DNA of 64,000 nucleotides from Burkholderia singularis (GCF_900176645.1 NZ_FXAN01000094.1:87060-151059), one strand, 5' to 3'. Counted from the stretch's first letter, positions 31,503-40,935 are shown. Notes: generated by a model not told the origin, from the sequence alone. Numbers and translations: made by a program.

Positions 31503-33257
31503 ATGAAAAAGAACGCCTGTTTCGCCCTCCCCTTTTCGTCGTTGTGCAAGCGCGTTGCGTGTGGTTGGCCGCTCGCGCTGGTCGCCGGCGCCGCATACGG
31601 CGCAACGGATTGGGTCGACACGCACACTCATGCATTCCTGAACCACGCGCAGACCGAAGCGCTCACGCGCAACGCAAGCCCTGCATCGCTCGAACTCGTC
31701 CCCGGCGAAGCCGTGCGCATCGTGGTCAGTCTGAAGCTGCGCCATGCCGAGCAATTGCAAACGATCGCACGCAACGTCAACAATCCGCATAGTTCGCAGT
31801 ACCGGCAATTCATCACGAGCCGGCAATTCCTGTCGGATTACGCGCCGACCGACGCGCAGGTCAAGCAAGCCGTCGATTATCTGCGCAAGAACGGCTTCGC
31901 CGATATCGCCATCGCGCCGAACCGGCTGCTGATCTCCGCACGCGGTACGGCCGGCGCGGTCAAGCGCGCGTTCAATACGCCGCTCGTCCACTATCAATTC
32001 GCCGGCCGATCCGGCTATGCGAATACCGCCGCGGCCCAGGTGCCAAGCGCACTCGGCGGTGTCGTCGACGCCGTGCTCGGGCTGCAAAACGTCGCACGCG
32101 CGCGGCCGCTACTGAAAACCGGCACGATCGCGAAACCGCAGGCGGCCGCAGCCGGCACCGCGACCGGCCACTACCCGTCCGAATTCCCCGCGCTATACGA
32201 CGCATCGGGCGTGCCGACGGCGGCGAACGCGACAGTCGGCATCGTGACGATCGGCGGCGTTTCGCAAGCAATTCAGGATCTGCAGCAGTTCACAAGCGCG
32301 AACGGCTATCCGGCGGTCAACACGCAGACTGTACAGACAAACGACGCCGGCACGAGCGGCAGCTACAGCGACGATCAAGAAGGCCAAGGCGAATGGGATC
32401 TCGACAGCCAATCGATCGTCGGCGCGGCAGGCGGCCGGGTCGGCCAACTGGTGTTCTACATGGCCGACCTCAACGCGCCCGGCAATACCGGGCTCACGCA
32501 GGCATTCAATCGGGTGGTGTCGGACAACGTCGCGAAGATCATCAACGTCTCGCTCGGCTGGTGCGAGAACGATGCGAATGCGGACGGCTCGCTCAGCGCC
32601 GAGGAACAGATCTTCACGCAGGCAGTCGCGCAAGGACAAACGTTCTCGGTGTCGTCAGGCGACGAAGGTGTTTATGAATGCAACAATCGCGGCTATCCGG
32701 ACGGCGCGAATTACTCGGTATCGTGGCCTGCTTCATCGCCGCACGTGCTCGCGATCGGCGGCACGACGCTCTACACGACGTCATCCGGCGCGCTGTCGAG
32801 CGAGACGGTATGGAACGAGGGGCTCGATAGCGCAGGCAAGCTGTGGGCGACGGGCGGCGGTGTCAGCACGATTCTGCCGAACCCGTCGTGGCAAACTGGC
32901 AGCAACCGCCGGTTGCCCGACATCTCGTTCGACGCTGCGCAAAGCACCGGCGCGTACATCTACAACTATGGGCAAATTCAGCAGATCGGTGGCACGAGCC
33001 TCGCCGCCCCGCTTTTCTCCGGTTTCTGGGCTCGCCTGCTGTCCGCGAACGGTGCGGACCTCGGCTTTCCCGCAGCGAGCCTGTACAACTCGATTCCATC
33101 GAATCCGTCACTCGTGCGGTATGACGTCGTATCCGGCAATAACGGCTACGACGGTTATGGCTACAACGCCGGCCGAGGCTGGGATTACACGACCGGCTGG
33201 GGCAGTCTCGATATCGCGAATCTGAATCGGCTGATTCAGTCAGGCGGTTTCAGATAA
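31503..33257 (+). CDS. S53 (sedolisin/pseudomonalisin-type) serine-carboxyl peptidase
   Basis: A 584-residue secreted acid peptidase. It has a signal peptide, a pro-kumamolisin activation domain (about residues 45-200) and a catalytic domain. The Glu and Asp of the triad are in GQGEWDLDSQS (Glu, then Asp four residues on). The oxyanion Asp is in SVSSGDEG and the nucleophile Ser in IGGTSLAAPLFSGFW near residue 500. The C-terminal calcium site region is RGWDYTTGWGSLD. AAAGGA precedes the ATG. It sits next to the lipase cluster, so this region is rich in secreted hydrolases. Confidence 0.94.
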   Translation: MKKNACFALPFSSLCKRVACGWPLALVAGAAYGATDWVDTHTHAFLNHAQTEALTRNASPASLELVPGEAVRIVVSLKLRHAEQLQTIARNVNNPHSSQYRQFITSRQFLSDYAPTDAQVKQAVDYLRKNGFADIAIAPNRLLISARGTAGAVKRAFNTPLVHYQFAGRSGYANTAAAQVPSALGGVVDAVLGLQNVARARPLLKTGTIAKPQAAAAGTATGHYPSEFPALYDASGVPTAANATVGIVTIGGVSQAIQDLQQFTSANGYPAVNTQTVQTNDAGTSGSYSDDQEGQGEWDLDSQSIVGAAGGRVGQLVFYMADLNAPGNTGLTQAFNRVVSDNVAKIINVSLGWCENDANADGSLSAEEQIFTQAVAQGQTFSVSSGDEGVYECNNRGYPDGANYSVSWPASSPHVLAIGGTTLYTTSSGALSSETVWNEGLDSAGKLWATGGGVSTILPNPSWQTGSNRRLPDISFDAAQSTGAYIYNYGQIQQIGGTSLAAPLFSGFWARLLSANGADLGFPAASLYNSIPSNPSLVRYDVVSGNNGYDGYGYNAGRGWDYTTGWGSLDIANLNRLIQSGGFR

Positions 33258-33267
33258 GCGGCGGTCA

Positions 33268-33292
33268 CGGGCGGCGCGTCATGCGCCGCCCG
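33268..33292 (+). terminator. Hairpin after the S53 peptidase gene
   Basis: A 10-bp stem CGGGCGGCGC/GCGCCGCCCG with loop GTCAT lies just after the stop codon. There is no T-tract, so termination strength is uncertain. Confidence 0.5.
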
Positions 33293-33462
33293 CGATGAGG
33301 CGCCGATACGTCGTAAAGGCCCACCCTCCTAAAGCAGATTGAAATTTAGTCATGCGGATCATCATGCCAGTTGCCTGCTTCCTTCATCGGCAATGCACGA
33401 CGTCACGGAACCCGTTCGGCACACGGCGGCTCACTCGAGCCGCCGCCCGCTCCATTTTTCCG

Positions 33463-34500
33463 CTATCGCGCGCTCGATGACGCGCCGCCACGATCAAACG
33501 ATGCCGCGCGCATCGCTTCGCCCGGTTCCGTGAAGTAGCGTTGCCGCAATTGCGCGATCTGTGCGTCGCGATCCTGCGGCGACAAATTCTGCGCCTCGAT
33601 CTGCGCACGCTGCGCCGCATACTCGTTGTATTTCGCACGCCACGCGTTATCCGCCTGCTGCATCTTGGCCACTCGCTCGGCAGCTTCCGGCCCGAGCGTC
33701 TGCGTAAGCTGCGCACGCATCTCGTCGGGTGTCGCGTTCGATTTCTGCAATTTTTCGATTTGCGCGATCGCGTTGTTTTGCTGCTTCTGACGCTCCAGCT
33801 CGGCACGTTGATCGGCCGGCAACTGCTGCTCGAGCGCAGCAAGGCGCGCTGCCTTCTGATCGTCGTTCAACGACCGGTCGCGAACAATCTTCAAGCGGGC
33901 GAGATCGTAGCGCTGCCGCTCCTGCTCCACGCCGAAGAACGGCGCGTTCCAATCGCCGAGCGTGCGGCTCGCGATCGTCGCGCGCTGATCGAGCGCGAGT
34001 TGCAGTGCCGCGAGATCCTCCTTGTTGTCGACTGAACCACCGCCCGGCAACTTCGCGAGTTCGGCGAGATATGCGCGATAGCGCTTCCAGACGTCGAGCG
34101 CTTCGCCCTGCGCAACCGTGCCGTCAAGTTGCGCGGCAATCTCGCGGACGACGAGCGCATCGAGCGCCGTAGCGCTCACCTGATTTTGCGCGGTCAGAAA
34201 ATAGTCGAAGAAGTCACGCACGGCCACCACCTTCGACAGATGGCCCTGCGCATCAAGCGGCAGGCGTGGCGCGGTCGAACCGGCGAGCGCAGGCGGCAAG
34301 CCGCTTGCGCCGGAACCCGCATCGGCGCTCGCCGCCACGACGCCCGCCGATGCGGCCAATGCAGCGGATGCGGCGCTCGGTGCGCCGGCATCGCCGGTCT
34401 TCCTGGCACCAACTCCGTACCAGACCGCACCGGCCGCGACAGCGGCGACCACCCCGTAAAGCGCGACGCGCCGCGCGACGCCGCTCTGACTACCTGTCAT
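33463..34500 (-). CDS. lifO: Lipase-specific foldase (Lif)
   Basis: Lif proteins are anchored in the inner membrane and fold subfamily I.1/I.2 lipases in the periplasm before type II secretion. The 345-residue protein has an N-terminal membrane helix (VALYGVVAAVAAGAVWYGV) and an Ala/Ser/Gly-rich linker to about residue 75. It has the signature VRDFFDYFLTAQNQ (the RxxFDY motif) near residue 93 and a long helical, Gln/Arg-rich arm. It starts 3 bp after the first lipase stop, so the two are an operon. It is the only foldase for three lipases here. Confidence 0.95.
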   Translation of the reverse strand: MTGSQSGVARRVALYGVVAAVAAGAVWYGVGARKTGDAGAPSAASAALAASAGVVAASADAGSGASGLPPALAGSTAPRLPLDAQGHLSKVVAVRDFFDYFLTAQNQVSATALDALVVREIAAQLDGTVAQGEALDVWKRYRAYLAELAKLPGGGSVDNKEDLAALQLALDQRATIASRTLGDWNAPFFGVEQERQRYDLARLKIVRDRSLNDDQKAARLAALEQQLPADQRAELERQKQQNNAIAQIEKLQKSNATPDEMRAQLTQTLGPEAAERVAKMQQADNAWRAKYNEYAAQRAQIEAQNLSPQDRDAQIAQLRQRYFTEPGEAMRAASFDRGGASSSAR

Positions 34501-34503
34501 CGA

Positions 34504-35604
34504 TTACACGCCTTGAGTTTTCAGCCGGTTCGCGTGGGTACGAATCGCCGCCACCGGATCTTCGGCAAACGCGCCCCGCACACCGAGCAATTGGTTGATT
34601 TCGTCAATGTGATTCCAATGATAGCTCGTGCTGAGCACCTGGCCATACAGCGCGCTGCAACGCGAGACCAGTCCATCGTTGGCACCCGAAGCGCGATTGA
34701 CCATCACCGTGCCGGTGGTGAGCAACGAGAGCGTCGATGCATCGAGCACGTTCGCTGGATCAACGACGGGAATCGTGCTCGTATCCGCTGCGCCGGTCAC
34801 CACGCCAAGCAACGATATCGTCGGCTGAATCGCCGTTCCCGTCCACGAATAGAGCAGATGTTTGTTGCCATTGACCGTCTCCGTCGCCGCGCCCGTCTGG
34901 CATGCGGCCAGCGACGAACCCAGGCCGGCGCTCGGATAGTTTTGATTGAAAATCGCGGTCTGCGACGTCTCGAGCGCCTTCAGCGCAGCAAGCGCATCCT
35001 GATTCGTGTTGAGATTGCTGCTCGTCAGTGTTCCGAACACATTGGCAAACGCCGCAATCGCACCCTGCAGCAAGCCGGTGGGATCGACGCTCGTGACTTG
35101 CTGCACGAAATCCGCGAATTGCGAGCCCCAGTGCGGCGTGCCGATCGTCGTCACCGAAGCGACGAGATCCGGCGCAACCGCCGCGACATAACGCGACGTC
35201 AAACCGCCTTGGCTATGGCCGATCAGATTCACCTTCGTCGCACCCGTGGCCGCCATCACCTGCTTCACATATGCAAGCAATTGTTCGCCGCGACCGTCCG
35301 GGCCGTCGTCGCTCTGGAAGCCGGACAGATTCGCAACATAGACCTTCGCGCCGTGCGCCTGCAGGTCTTGCTGAATCCCATACCAATAGTCGAGAACGTT
35401 CGCGTACTTATCAGTGCCAGTCAGGCCATGCACCAAAATGATCGGGTATTGGGTCGCCGCGTAATTGTCGACCACGGTCGTCGCAGCGGATGCCGATTGC
35501 GCCCCCGCCAGCGACAGGAACGTGCCGACGCTTGCTGCAGGTGCCGCGCTCATTGCGAATGCGACTGCAGCCGCCATTACTTTGGATCGAATCGGTTTGG
35601 CCAT
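34504..35604 (-). CDS. lipA: Secreted triacylglycerol lipase, subfamily I.2 (copy 1, next to foldase)
   Basis: An extracellular alpha/beta hydrolase similar to the Burkholderia glumae and cepacia lipases. The 366-residue precursor has a long signal peptide ending near SASAATT. The mature part has the oxyanion loop ILVHGLTGTDKYANV, the nucleophile elbow LIGHSQGGLTSRYV, the catalytic Asp in SGANDGLVSRCSALYG and the catalytic His in YHWNHIDEINQLLG. Cysteines in AACQTGAA and RCSALYG form the expected disulfide. The ATG at 35604 has GGAG seven bases upstream. It is cotranscribed with the foldase and preceded by nested palindromes. Confidence 0.96.
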   Translation of the reverse strand: MAKPIRSKVMAAAVAFAMSAAPAASVGTFLSLAGAQSASAATTVVDNYAATQYPIILVHGLTGTDKYANVLDYWYGIQQDLQAHGAKVYVANLSGFQSDDGPDGRGEQLLAYVKQVMAATGATKVNLIGHSQGGLTSRYVAAVAPDLVASVTTIGTPHWGSQFADFVQQVTSVDPTGLLQGAIAAFANVFGTLTSSNLNTNQDALAALKALETSQTAIFNQNYPSAGLGSSLAACQTGAATETVNGNKHLLYSWTGTAIQPTISLLGVVTGAADTSTIPVVDPANVLDASTLSLLTTGTVMVNRASGANDGLVSRCSALYGQVLSTSYHWNHIDEINQLLGVRGAFAEDPVAAIRTHANRLKTQGV

Positions 35605-35736
35605 CACTGTCTCCAGATTGTGGATTATGGGTCAATAATATTGAGAAGCAACGAGCGAAGTCAGTTGGCTCGCAGACATTTCTCGGGGGCCGCATCGCAG
35701 CCCGCATACATACGCAAATACGAGGCTGACGGTCCA

Positions 35737-35795
35737 ACATAGACATATCTATGTTCGGGCATACATTTAACATGCGAACATAGGTATGTCTATGT
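35737..35795. promoter_or_regulatory. Nested palindromes upstream of lipase copy 1
   Basis: A 21-bp arm at 35737-35757 is complementary at 20 of 21 positions to the arm at 35775-35795, with 17 bp between. Each arm is itself a dyad of ACATAG and CTATGT. The result is four ACATAG-type half-sites about 130 bp before the start codon, as expected for a dimeric or tetrameric regulator. It is not a typical lux box. The same half-site is not obvious before lipase copies 2 and 3. Confidence 0.7.
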
Positions 35796-35849
35796 ATTGA
35801 AGCACGCCTAACTAAATTTGACCAACCGTTTGAAACCAACTCTCTATTA

Positions 35850-35879
35850 AATCGTCAGACCACTCGCGGTCTGACGATT
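35850..35879 (-). terminator. Hairpin after lipase copy 2
   Basis: A perfect 12-bp stem, AATCGTCAGACC with GGTCTGACGATT and a 6-base loop, lies about 90 bp after the stop of lipase copy 2. The tail on the minus strand (TTTAATAG) is only weakly T-rich. Confidence 0.6.
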
Positions 35880-35970
35880 CCGATGACGCGCCGCATCACG
35901 ATCGGCGTCGACGCGGCGCAGCATATCGCGCATGCCGCGCCAAACAGATGCACCGAGTCGATTTCACCCG

Positions 35971-37065
35971 CTATATGCCCTGCGCTTTCAAACGGTTCGC
36001 ATGCGTGCGGATCGCCGCGATAGGATCTTCCGCATATGCGCCATGCAGGCCGAGCACATGGTTGATCGCGTCGCTATGGTTCCAGCGATAAGTTCCGAGC
36101 ACTTGACCGTACAGCGCGCTGCACTGCGACACGACGCCGTCGTTCGGCCCCGAGCCACGGTTGATCATCACCGTGCCGGTGCCGAGAAAAGCCAGCGGCG
36201 AAGGGCTGAGCAGATAAACCGGATCGACGAGCGCAATCGTGCTTTTGTCGATCGCGCCGGTCACGCCCAGCACCGATCCGGTCGGCTGAATCGCCGTGCC
36301 GCCCCATGAATAGAGCCGCTGCGTATTGCCGTTGACGGTTTGCGTCGCCGCGCCCGTCCGGCATGCATCGAGCGACGCACCCAGACCCGCGCTCGGGAAT
36401 TTCTCGTTATAGGCAGCCGCCTTCGCCGTCGTCAGCACCGACAGCGCTTCGAGCGAATCCTGATTCGTGTTGAGGCTGCTGCTCGTCAAGGTTCCGATGA
36501 CATTGGCGAAGCCGGCAATCGCCGACGTGAGCAGACCTGTCGGATCTTTCTGCAACAGTTCCGACACATAATCGGCGAATTGCGAGCCCCAGTGCGGCGT
36601 GCTGATCGTCGTCACCGACGCGACCAATTCCGGTGCGACAGCCGCCACATAGCGCGACGTCAAACCGCCCTGGCTGTGTCCGATCAGATTCACTTTCTTG
36701 GCGCCCGTCGCGGCAAGGACCTGCTTCACATATGCCAGCAACTGTTCGCCGCGGCCGTCGGGGCCGTCGTCGGCCTGGTAGCCGGACAAATTCGCAACGT
36801 AGACCTTTGCGCCATGCGCCTGCAAGTCCGCCGGAATGTGATACCAGTATTCGACGACGCCGCCGTACTTGTCCGTGCCGGTCAAGCCATGCACGAGGAC
36901 GATCGGATATCGGGTGGCAGCGTAATCGTCGGCCGCTGCCGTCGCGGCAACCGCCGTCTGCGCGCTTGCCAGCGATAGAAAAATACCCGCCCCTGCCGCA
37001 GGCGCTGCGCTCATCGCACATGCGAGCGCCGTCGCCGCTACCCTGCTTCGTATGGTTTCGATCAT
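35971..37065 (-). CDS. Secreted triacylglycerol lipase, subfamily I.2 (copy 2)
   Basis: A 364-residue paralogue of the neighbouring lipases. The signal peptide runs to about AQTAVAATA. The oxyanion loop IVLVHGLTGTDKYGGV, nucleophile elbow LIGHSQGGLTSRYV, acid in GSGPNDGVVSQCSALYG and histidine in YRWNHSDAINHVLG are all intact, as are the two disulfide cysteines (DACRTGAA, QCSALYG). The lid region differs from copy 1 (ADYVSELLQKDPTGLL). It has its own 240-bp upstream gap and a downstream hairpin, so it is probably transcribed separately from copy 1. Confidence 0.95.
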   Translation of the reverse strand: MIETIRSRVAATALACAMSAAPAAGAGIFLSLASAQTAVAATAAADDYAATRYPIVLVHGLTGTDKYGGVVEYWYHIPADLQAHGAKVYVANLSGYQADDGPDGRGEQLLAYVKQVLAATGAKKVNLIGHSQGGLTSRYVAAVAPELVASVTTISTPHWGSQFADYVSELLQKDPTGLLTSAIAGFANVIGTLTSSSLNTNQDSLEALSVLTTAKAAAYNEKFPSAGLGASLDACRTGAATQTVNGNTQRLYSWGGTAIQPTGSVLGVTGAIDKSTIALVDPVYLLSPSPLAFLGTGTVMINRGSGPNDGVVSQCSALYGQVLGTYRWNHSDAINHVLGLHGAYAEDPIAAIRTHANRLKAQGI

Positions 37066-37302
37066 GTTGTTTTTAAAAATCGCTTTGGAAATAGCGATAT
37101 CAAAGCACTAGGCGAAATTCGTTCGATACAGCGTCGAGATTTGCCGCGTGCTTTTTCATCGCCCGGTTAATGGCCGATCCTGCCGACCTGCCGTCGGACC
37201 GCGCCGACAAGCACACACGGCCCGCCGCTTCGCACGGCGCATCGCGTCACGCAGGCCCTGAAACCTTCGCGATGCATCGTGCAAGACTGCCTTGACCGGC
37301 GA

Positions 37303-38379
37303 TCACACGCCGGCCGTCTTCAACCGATTCGCTTGCGTGCGGATTGCCGCGACCGGATCCTCGACATTCGCGCCCAGCACGCCGAGGGTCTGGTTGATCG
37401 CATCGGTATGGTTCCAGTGATAGGTGCCGAGCACCCGGCCATACAGCGCGCTGCACTGCGACACGACGCCGTCGTTCGGGCCGGCGCCGCGATTGATCAT
37501 CACCGTGCCGGTGCCGAGCAGCGCAAGCGTCGACGGATCGAGCAGATTCGCCGCGTCCGTGGGGCCGCTCACGCTCGTATCGACAACGCCCGTCGCCGTC
37601 GGCTGAATCGCGCTGCCGCCCCACGAATAGAGCAGATGGGTGTTGCCGTTGAGCGTCTCGCGCGCCGCGCCCGTCTGGCACGAGCCCGGCGCGCCGAGTC
37701 CCGCGCTCTGGAATTTCTCGTTATAAGCAGCCGCTTTCGCCATCGTCAGCACCGACAGCGCTTCGATCGCATTCTGATTCGTGTTGAAATTGCTGCTCGT
37801 CAACGTCCCGAGCGCATTCGCAAACGCGCCGAGCACCGTCGACGACAGGCCGGTCGGGTCCTTCTGCAACAGTTCAGACACATAGTCCGCGAATTCCGAA
37901 CCCCGGTGCGGCGTGCTGATCGTCGTCACCGAAGCGACCAGGTCCGGCGCGACGGCCGCCACGTAGCGCGACGTCAGTCCGCCCTGGCTGTGGCCGATCA
38001 AATTCACTTTCTGCGCCCCCGTGGCCGCGAGCACCTGCTTTACGTATGCAAGCAATTGCTCGCCACGGCCGTTCGGCCCGTCGTCGCTCTGATAGCCCGA
38101 CAGGTTCGCGACATAGACCTTCGCGCCGTGAGCCTGCAAGTCCGCCGGAATACGATACCAGTATTCGACGATGCCGCCGTACTTGTCCGTGCCGGTCAAG
38201 CCATGCACGAGGATGATCGGATATTTCGTCGCAGCGTAATCGTCGGCGGCGACCGTTGCCGCGGACGCAGCGCGCACGCCGGCCAATGACAACAACGTTC
38301 CCACACTCGCGGCAGACGCCGCACTCATTGCGAAAGCAACCACACTCGCCAATGCCTTCGCTCGCATCGATCTGCCCAT
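37303..38379 (-). CDS. Secreted triacylglycerol lipase, subfamily I.2 (copy 3)
   Basis: A 358-residue paralogue, closer to copy 2 in the lid (ADYVSELLQKDPTGLS). Catalytic motifs LIGHSQGGLTSRYV, GAGPNDGVVSQCSALYG and YHWNHTDAINQTLG are intact. It is slightly shorter around the first disulfide Cys (LGAPGSCQTGAA), a form also known from the B. glumae lipase. AAGGAGAG precedes the ATG. Tandem arrangement with copies 1 and 2 points to local duplication followed by divergence. Confidence 0.95.
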   Translation of the reverse strand: MGRSMRAKALASVVAFAMSAASAASVGTLLSLAGVRAASAATVAADDYAATKYPIILVHGLTGTDKYGGIVEYWYRIPADLQAHGAKVYVANLSGYQSDDGPNGRGEQLLAYVKQVLAATGAQKVNLIGHSQGGLTSRYVAAVAPDLVASVTTISTPHRGSEFADYVSELLQKDPTGLSSTVLGAFANALGTLTSSNFNTNQNAIEALSVLTMAKAAAYNEKFQSAGLGAPGSCQTGAARETLNGNTHLLYSWGGSAIQPTATGVVDTSVSGPTDAANLLDPSTLALLGTGTVMINRGAGPNDGVVSQCSALYGRVLGTYHWNHTDAINQTLGVLGANVEDPVAAIRTQANRLKTAGV

Positions 38380-38702
38380 CTTTCTCTCCTTGCTTTAAAT
38401 GCGTATCAATGATTCGAGGATGAGGATGCAACTACCGCAGATGCGACGATGCTTCCGGCTACGAAGCATCGCCCGTGCGCTGCCTCGGCGACACCGCTCT
38501 CAACGGCATCGCTCGAAACACTCCGATACGAGACAAATGAACAAAAACGAACATAAACGAACGTTTTCGCACCGGAGAGCGAAGTGAATCACGTTTGGCA
38601 AAATTACGCAGACAATTAGATAGGGCGTTCCAATCTATTGACAGCGATTTGTAAGTAAAATTAACCGCCCTCTTTTTCAGCCGGGCCCGACGAAACTCGA
38701 CG
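38380..38702. other. Intergenic region upstream of lipase copy 3
   Basis: No gene is visible. The segment near 38535-38570 has repeated GAACA/CGAAC-type motifs, possibly protein-binding. The left end carries the ribosome site of lipase copy 3; the right end is the AT-rich 3' flank of the TonB receptor gene. Confidence 0.45.
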
Positions 38703-40850
38703 TTACAGCTTTGCGCTGACGCGCACCCACGCGGTACGCCCCGGCTCCGTCACCGGCGCATTCGCCGGATACCCGAACCCAGCGTTCCCCCCAAGATTCA
38801 GGTGCTCCGCATAGGCTTTATCGAACACATTGTCGATGCCGACCGAAATCTGTACGCCCTTGCTGACGTTGTATTGCGCATGCAACGACAGCACGCCGAA
38901 GCCGGCGCTCGGCCCGAAATCCTTGCCGACCACGTTGCCCTCATTCAGCGCATAGCGACGCTGCGGCGCAACCACGCGCCACAAGCCGCCCGCCGCCCAT
39001 GCGCCGCGCGCGTATTCGATACCCAAACGCGCTTCGAGCGGCGGCATCTGCGGCAACGGCGCACCGCTTTGCACATTGCGTCCCCACGCATAGGCCAGCG
39101 ACGAATCGAAGCGCCACGGCGCGGCCGGCCGCCATGACGCGCCGATCTCGCCGCCCATGATCTGCGCGTTCACGTTCGTCGCCCGCGTCGTCTGCCCCAT
39201 CGTGCCCGTCATGTAATCGAACAGAATGAAGTCCTGCACATAGCCCGCATAGGCGGACACCCATGCATCGAGTGTGCGGGTCTTGTACTGCGCGCCGACG
39301 TCGAGCTGCGTCGTCCTTTCGGGCCGGATCGCGGAAAACGCATTGATCGAGCCGCTCGGGCCGCGCCGCGCCGAGAACAATTCCCAGTAATCGGGAAAGC
39401 GTTGTGCATGGCCCAGCCCCGCATACCAAGTGAGCGGCAACGACACGAGATCATGCTCGTATCTGACGAAGCCGCTCGGCAACACGCGCGAGCGCACATC
39501 GTCGAACGTCGGGTTGCGCATGCTCATATGCATGCCGCCCGCCGTTGCGCGTTTGTCGCGCGCCGCCGCGTAATCGAGCCGCGCCCCGCCGATCACCCGC
39601 GACGCGCTGCTCGCATGCCAGGTCAGTTCGCCGAACACCCCCGCGTTCCACATGTTGGCCTGCTGACTCCACGGCTGGTCGCCGTAGTTTTGGGTGCCCA
39701 TTGCCGAGCGCGAATCGAGCCGATGCGATTGCGCGTCGACGCCCGTCACGAGCTTGAGGGCATCGGCAAAACGCAGCGTCGCGGCCACGCGCGCGCCGGC
39801 CGTGCGCCGCCGCACTTCCGAGGCCATCCGCATCGGCATGCTGCTGGTGGGATCGGGCATGCGCAATGTGTAGTTGTCCATCACATGATCGGCGACGTTG
39901 TAATAGACCTGCGCTTCGAGCCGATCAAGCACGCCGGCGATATGCTTCTTGTCGAATTTCAGGCCGTAGGTCTCGCGCCGGAAATGCGCGCCGTCCATCC
40001 CACGGCCCGCGTAGCGGGCATAGCCGTCGCCAGTGCCAGCGCTCAGCTCGATGCGCGTGTTGTCGTCAGGCGTGAAGCCCAGCGCCGCATCCGCATTCCA
40101 CTTGTCCCACTGTGACGGCACCGTGCGGCCATTGCCGTCCTTGTAATCCTGCGCGTGCGCGTGATTCGCGCTCACGCGGCCGTAGAAGTCCGGCGTACCT
40201 GCGGTCACGTCGACGTTCTGATCGTTGCGCCCGAACGAGCCGCCGACCACGCTGCCGTCGAACCGTATGCCCGGCGCCTTGAAGCGAGGCGTCACCCGTT
40301 CGAACAGCACCGTGCCGGCCGATGCGCCCGGCCCGTACAACACGGTCTGCGGCCCTTTGACGACGGTGACTTTGTCGTAGCTCTCGGGCGCGATATACGA
40401 AGTCGGCGCATCCATCCGGCTCGGACACGCACCGAGCGTCGGCAGTCCGTTCGCGAGAATGTTGAGCCGTGAGCCGAACATGCCGCGCAGCACCGGATCG
40501 CCGTTGGTGCCGCCGCTCCTGATCGACGCGAAACCCGGGATCGTCTTCAGATAATCGGCGCCGTCGCTTGCGGGCAACGGTTGGCGCGGCGTCTTGGGAT
40601 GGCTGATCACGACCAGCGGCGTCGACTCCGGCGCCGCGACGACTTCGATCGTCGGCAAAACGGGCGCGACCGGAATGTTGATGGCGTCATGCCGCGGCGC
40701 GGGCCCGGCGGTTTGCGCGGCAGCCGTGGCGTAATGGAAAGCGAGCGCGCCGGCGACGAAGGCAGGCGCACTCAGCGGCGCGACGCGCCGATGGCTGCGT
40801 GCGCGAACGGCACGCGCGGCAAGCGCGGGACGCGGAAATCGGATTGACAT
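38703..40850 (-). CDS. TonB-dependent copper receptor (OprC/NosA type)
   Basis: A 715-residue outer-membrane beta-barrel from the ATG at 40850. After a signal region (FVAGALAFHYATAAAQ) the plug domain shows SDGADYLKTIPGFASIRSGG, DPVLRGMFGSRLNILANG and the block LGACPSRMDAPTSYI. The block VTVVKGPQTVLYGPGASAGTV is also typical of OprC-like copper receptors. Met/His-rich loops (SSMPMRM, GGMHMSMRNP) fit copper binding. The barrel ends VRVSAKL with a terminal hydrophobic pattern. A DUF2946 gene lies just upstream, a pairing seen in copper-handling loci. Confidence 0.92.
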   Translation of the reverse strand: MSIRFPRPALAARAVRARSHRRVAPLSAPAFVAGALAFHYATAAAQTAGPAPRHDAINIPVAPVLPTIEVVAAPESTPLVVISHPKTPRQPLPASDGADYLKTIPGFASIRSGGTNGDPVLRGMFGSRLNILANGLPTLGACPSRMDAPTSYIAPESYDKVTVVKGPQTVLYGPGASAGTVLFERVTPRFKAPGIRFDGSVVGGSFGRNDQNVDVTAGTPDFYGRVSANHAHAQDYKDGNGRTVPSQWDKWNADAALGFTPDDNTRIELSAGTGDGYARYAGRGMDGAHFRRETYGLKFDKKHIAGVLDRLEAQVYYNVADHVMDNYTLRMPDPTSSMPMRMASEVRRRTAGARVAATLRFADALKLVTGVDAQSHRLDSRSAMGTQNYGDQPWSQQANMWNAGVFGELTWHASSASRVIGGARLDYAAARDKRATAGGMHMSMRNPTFDDVRSRVLPSGFVRYEHDLVSLPLTWYAGLGHAQRFPDYWELFSARRGPSGSINAFSAIRPERTTQLDVGAQYKTRTLDAWVSAYAGYVQDFILFDYMTGTMGQTTRATNVNAQIMGGEIGASWRPAAPWRFDSSLAYAWGRNVQSGAPLPQMPPLEARLGIEYARGAWAAGGLWRVVAPQRRYALNEGNVVGKDFGPSAGFGVLSLHAQYNVSKGVQISVGIDNVFDKAYAEHLNLGGNAGFGYPANAPVTEPGRTAWVRVSAKL

Positions 40851-40935
40851 GGATCTAAACTCGAAAGGCTCCCGTTCGCTCGATCGAAGCATCGAGCGGA
40901 TAGGGGCTTGGATGAACGGAAATGGCGTCGAACGT

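Larger units (their letters stand above)
35605..35970. other. Regulatory spacer between lipase copies 1 and 2
   Basis: About 365 bp without a gene. It holds nested palindromes at 35737-35795, which should control lipase copy 1, and a hairpin at 35850-35879 after lipase copy 2. It is AT-richer than its flanks. Confidence 0.6.

Noticed and set aside
35737..35795. Insertion-sequence ends or a lux box
   Set aside because: No transposase lies between or beside the arms, and the sequence does not resemble the usual lux-box consensus. A regulator site is the simpler reading.
38638..38666. A TTGACA promoter on the plus strand
   Set aside because: TTGACA is perfect, but the -10 is poor and there is no plus-strand gene downstream.
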